Below are positions 56,224 to 56,552 of a DNA stretch of 56,552 nucleotides, one piece after another. The stretch lies in assembly GCA_023249975.1 (NCBI GenBank), contig JAHFBP010000009.1, forward strand, positions 1-56,552, written 5' to 3'. This stretch comes from a bacterium (GTDB lineage Bacteria > Babelota > Babeliae > Babelales > GCA-2401785). How positions within the stretch are numbered: the stretch's first letter is position 1; every line of letters starts with the position of its first letter. The notes beneath the pieces are model-generated. The model searched no databases. It saw only the letters and a program-made list of their open reading frames with translations, and was not told the origin of the DNA. Both the position numbers and the translations under genes were made by a program.

Positions 56224-56552
56224 ATGAAGAGAGTTACTGCCCACAATTTTTTAATCCTGATCCTTGGCATGGCAGGGTTGTTGCAAGCTTCAGTCCTTTT
56301 TTCTGCGTATCCACCAGCCGACGGAGTTCCTTTTTCCGAATTTAAAATGCTGTCAGCTGCAACGTATCCTCCAGATTGGGCTCTTGGAGCCAATACATTT
56401 TTACCCGTTGATTTGACGACTATTGCACAACAAATAAAAGATGGCCAGCCATTCAGTTATACTGCCGCAATGACGAGCATTTTGAATCATGTTGATCAAA
56501 AACTTGCAACATCTCCTGCGGGAATGACAGCAGGGCAATATTGGGATGATTT
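56224..56552 (+). CDS. Secreted protein, C-terminus beyond the window (109 aa visible)
   Basis: AAGGGAGAGAGCGA before the ATG is an excellent ribosome site. The frame is open to the last base. A signal peptide covers about residues 1-27 (NFLILILGMAGLLQA). The visible mature part has YPPADGVPFSEF and a helical stretch. It lies 57 bases after the giant gene and is probably the third member of that operon. The fold cannot be judged from the part visible. Confidence 0.7.
   Translation, partial: MKRVTAHNFLILILGMAGLLQASVLFSAYPPADGVPFSEFKMLSAATYPPDWALGANTFLPVDLTTIAQQIKDGQPFSYTAAMTSILNHVDQKLATSPAGMTAGQYWDD

Overview
The window most probably comes from an intracellular, host-dependent diderm bacterium, and Candidatus Dependentiae (TM6, Babeliales) is the best fit. 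This is an inference from gene content, because no rRNA is present. Two adjacent nucleotide (ATP/ADP) translocases point to an energy parasite. A BamA-type outer-membrane assembly protein ending in a C-terminal Trp shows an outer membrane. A large share of genes encode signal-peptide proteins of unknown function, several with eukaryote-like or host-interaction folds (LRR, Fic, MIR-like beta-trefoil, M23 peptidase). Chlamydiae and Rickettsiales also carry such translocases, but the divergent informational genes and the many unknown secreted proteins fit Dependentiae better.

Layout. 1-2.6 kb (- strand): tsaD, cut by the window edge, and two unknown secreted proteins. 2.7-7.6 kb (-): two nucleotide translocases downstream of a two-gene atpD-atpC unit that is separated from the rest of the F-ATPase; the epsilon subunit has no C-terminal inhibitory domain. 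7.7-19.8 kb (+): secA, an initiator tRNA, the operon lgt-dnaG-rpoD-glycosyltransferase (the sigma factor has a Lys/Ala/Val-rich histone-H1-like tail of about 240 residues), a candidate small RNA, a secreted LRR protein and truA. 19.8-27.4 kb (-): a secreted coiled-coil protein and three tandem fused ABC exporters. 27.6-33.7 kb (+): a membrane-anchored alpha/beta-hydrolase-like protein, bamA and mutL.

33.7-38.3 kb is an accessory stretch. It holds small secreted proteins, a Fic protein with an operator-like palindrome, and an M23-peptidase lipoprotein. The lipoprotein's two halves lie in different frames joined at a T TTT TTA heptamer. 38.3-40.6 kb (-) is a tightly overlapped chain rnhB - unknown - galE - secreted protein. 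40.8-45.3 kb (+) has two tandem HTH/S24-like regulators that have both lost the expected catalytic Ser, then rpsF, rpsR and typA. 45.4-48.0 kb (-) is a four-gene run of secreted low-complexity proteins. From 48.1 kb to the end, a + strand operon with a good promoter encodes very large secreted proteins (782 aa, 1858 aa and one cut off by the window), with MIR-like beta-trefoil and tectonin-like repeats.

How it fits together. Housekeeping units (secretion, lipoprotein modification, replication/transcription, ribosome, repair, outer-membrane assembly) are interleaved with secreted and surface proteins that depend on exactly those Sec/Lgt/Bam routes. The translocases, with an F1 unit whose epsilon lacks its hydrolysis brake, suggest that the F-ATPase may at times run on imported host ATP. 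No CRISPR array, insertion sequence or prophage was seen.
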